This document shows positions 63,155-64,000 of a stretch of 64,000 bases of DNA, piece by piece. Under the pieces are notes generated by a model. That model was given only the letters and a program-made list of their open reading frames with translations, was not told where the DNA came from and did not search any database. Within the stretch, counting starts at the first letter, position 1, and each line of letters begins with the position of its first letter. Made by a program: the position numbers and the translations under genes. The stretch is taken from assembly GCA_000507305.1 (NCBI GenBank), contig DF239575.1:115744-179743 (forward strand), in the 5' to 3' direction. The stretch comes from Breviolum minutum Mf 1.05b.01. Taxonomy: Eukaryota; Sar; Dinophyceae; Suessiales; Symbiodiniaceae.

Positions 63155-64000
63155 ATGGTGAAAAATCAAAATCAATTCTGGTCGGAAATTGGTCAGGACA
63201 TTTGGTCAGTGCAAGATTTTTCTGTGAATCCAGATGTCGGTGCTGCTAATGCAACTGCTTACTGCGTTTGGAACAAACGTGTTGTGTGGGCCCACTTACC
63301 AGAGTTGAAAATGTCAGGCAGATGGACAATTGATCTTGCATCACCAGCTGGATATACTGCCACGTATGAAGGAACATACAATTATGTTGGTGGTGGGGCT
63401 CATCGTGATTGTTGTTTGGGAAGTCTGCAACTCGAAGGAAGAATTTGGCACCTCGATCTGCTTGTCACCAACGATGACTTGTTGCCAGAGAAAATCAACA
63501 TTTGTATGAAATTCTCCAGTCCATTTGACAAAGACCAAGCAGATGATGCGCGGCATTTGAAGCAATGGAGCAGTTTTCCCACCATAGCCTCTCAATTTCC
63601 ACGTTTCCTCCACTTCAGCAATTCGAAGACAATCCGTGGAGTTCCAGCCACCCCTCAAAACCCCAACAAAGGAGTCAGATCTGTTCTTATTTGTGAAGCG
63701 ATGGGTGAAGGAAAGACAGTGGGAAAGGAAATGAAGGCTATTCATGACGATCCTAACCGACGTTCAACTCGGGAAATGTTTGTCCTGTGCATGCGTTTTA
63801 TGATGTGGGGGTTTGAACTTCAAAAAGAGCATTGCAAAGTCAATGATGGTCATTTGCAAGATATGCATCCTGAGAACTGCGTGTTCATTGATGGATTGCC
63901 TGTTGCAGATGGCATGGCGTCAGACCACTTCTTGCTGGGTAGAACACACAGGTATTCTTTGTTCCGATGTGTTGATTCCAATGGATGGTGGCCAGTGAAT
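63155..64000 (+). CDS. Protein-kinase-like ORF, runs off the window
   Basis: Starting at ATG 63155, 282 codons are open to the last base of the window. The N-terminal ~80 residues are Trp/Tyr/Gly-rich (a possible beta domain with GTYNYVGGGAHRDCCLG). Then come the landmarks of a kinase-like fold in order: INICMKF (beta-3 Lys), a charged helix, FPRFLHFS, RSVLICEAMGEGKTVGKEM (beta-5 and hinge), a helix MFVLCMRFMMWGFELQKEH, LQDMHPENCVFIDG (compare the D-x-K-P-E-N catalytic loop) and VADGMAS where D-F-G would be expected. His replaces the catalytic-loop Lys and the DFG Phe is missing, so it is atypical. It could be an ABC1- or aminoglycoside-kinase-like member or a pseudokinase. The C-terminal lobe lies outside the window. 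Confidence 0.45.
   Translation, partial: MVKNQNQFWSEIGQDIWSVQDFSVNPDVGAANATAYCVWNKRVVWAHLPELKMSGRWTIDLASPAGYTATYEGTYNYVGGGAHRDCCLGSLQLEGRIWHLDLLVTNDDLLPEKINICMKFSSPFDKDQADDARHLKQWSSFPTIASQFPRFLHFSNSKTIRGVPATPQNPNKGVRSVLICEAMGEGKTVGKEMKAIHDDPNRRSTREMFVLCMRFMMWGFELQKEHCKVNDGHLQDMHPENCVFIDGLPVADGMASDHFLLGRTHRYSLFRCVDSNGWWPVN

Overview
This window reads as nuclear DNA of a dinoflagellate, most likely a Symbiodiniaceae member or close relative. Four things support this. (1) Two paralogous minus-strand genes each carry, just upstream of the start codon, a stretch matching the dinoflagellate trans-spliced leader (SL) 3' half at 14/15 and 13/15 bases. (2) A disrupted gene with 23-residue FNQSLE-type leucine-rich repeats belongs to a family I know from Symbiodinium gene sets. 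(3) A degraded tyrosine-recombinase-like ORF resembles the multicopy recombinase ORFs of dinoflagellates. (4) Coding sequence mostly sits in very short exons buried in element-rich introns. There is no sign of bacterial operons, rRNA, tRNA or CRISPR.

Layout. 1-3.5 kb: intronic or intergenic DNA packed with ~100 bp fold-back (MITE-like) elements and one plus-strand exon (2383-2536). 3.5-8.3 kb and 14.0-20.8 kb: two direct copies of a segmental duplication. Each starts with a minus-strand gene for a secreted Thr/Ser-rich protein with a P-domain-like C-terminus, and each gene is broken by a different frameshift. 9.9-13.9 kb: an 'array of arrays' of at least eight unlike tandem repeats, with an assembly gap. 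20.8-33 kb: mostly element-rich non-coding DNA with isolated exon candidates and an OTU-protease-like ORF (26.4-26.8 kb). 31.1-46.8 kb, minus strand: at least a dozen short exons. Most encode helical repeats of the WALATxG type seen in HPR/RAP organellar RNA-binding proteins. The leucine-rich-repeat pseudogene (42.1-43.2 kb) lies inside one of its introns. 47.3-55.2 kb, minus strand: a PAM2-like exon, a Lys/Ala/Glu/Pro-rich segment fused to a tandem repeat, a two-exon gene with basic nuclear-type tracts, and relics of a tyrosine recombinase and a transposase-like ORF. 55.2-59.3 kb is poor in genes. 59.4-64.0 kb: strand switch to four consecutive, apparently intronless plus-strand ORFs. The last runs off the window and has the landmarks of a protein-kinase-like fold.

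How it works together: the secreted-protein paralogs seem to descend from a processed, SL-bearing mRNA reinserted into the genome and later duplicated with its flanks. The two copies differ by at least one clean element insertion. The ~100 bp element families lie in introns of real exons, and at two places an element begins at or within a few bases of a splice donor, as introner-like elements do. The 59-64 kb cluster carries an 11-base motif (GGCATGGCGTC and one- or two-base variants) seven times in unrelated reading frames; I cannot explain it. All functional names come from motif recognition by eye; no database search was run.
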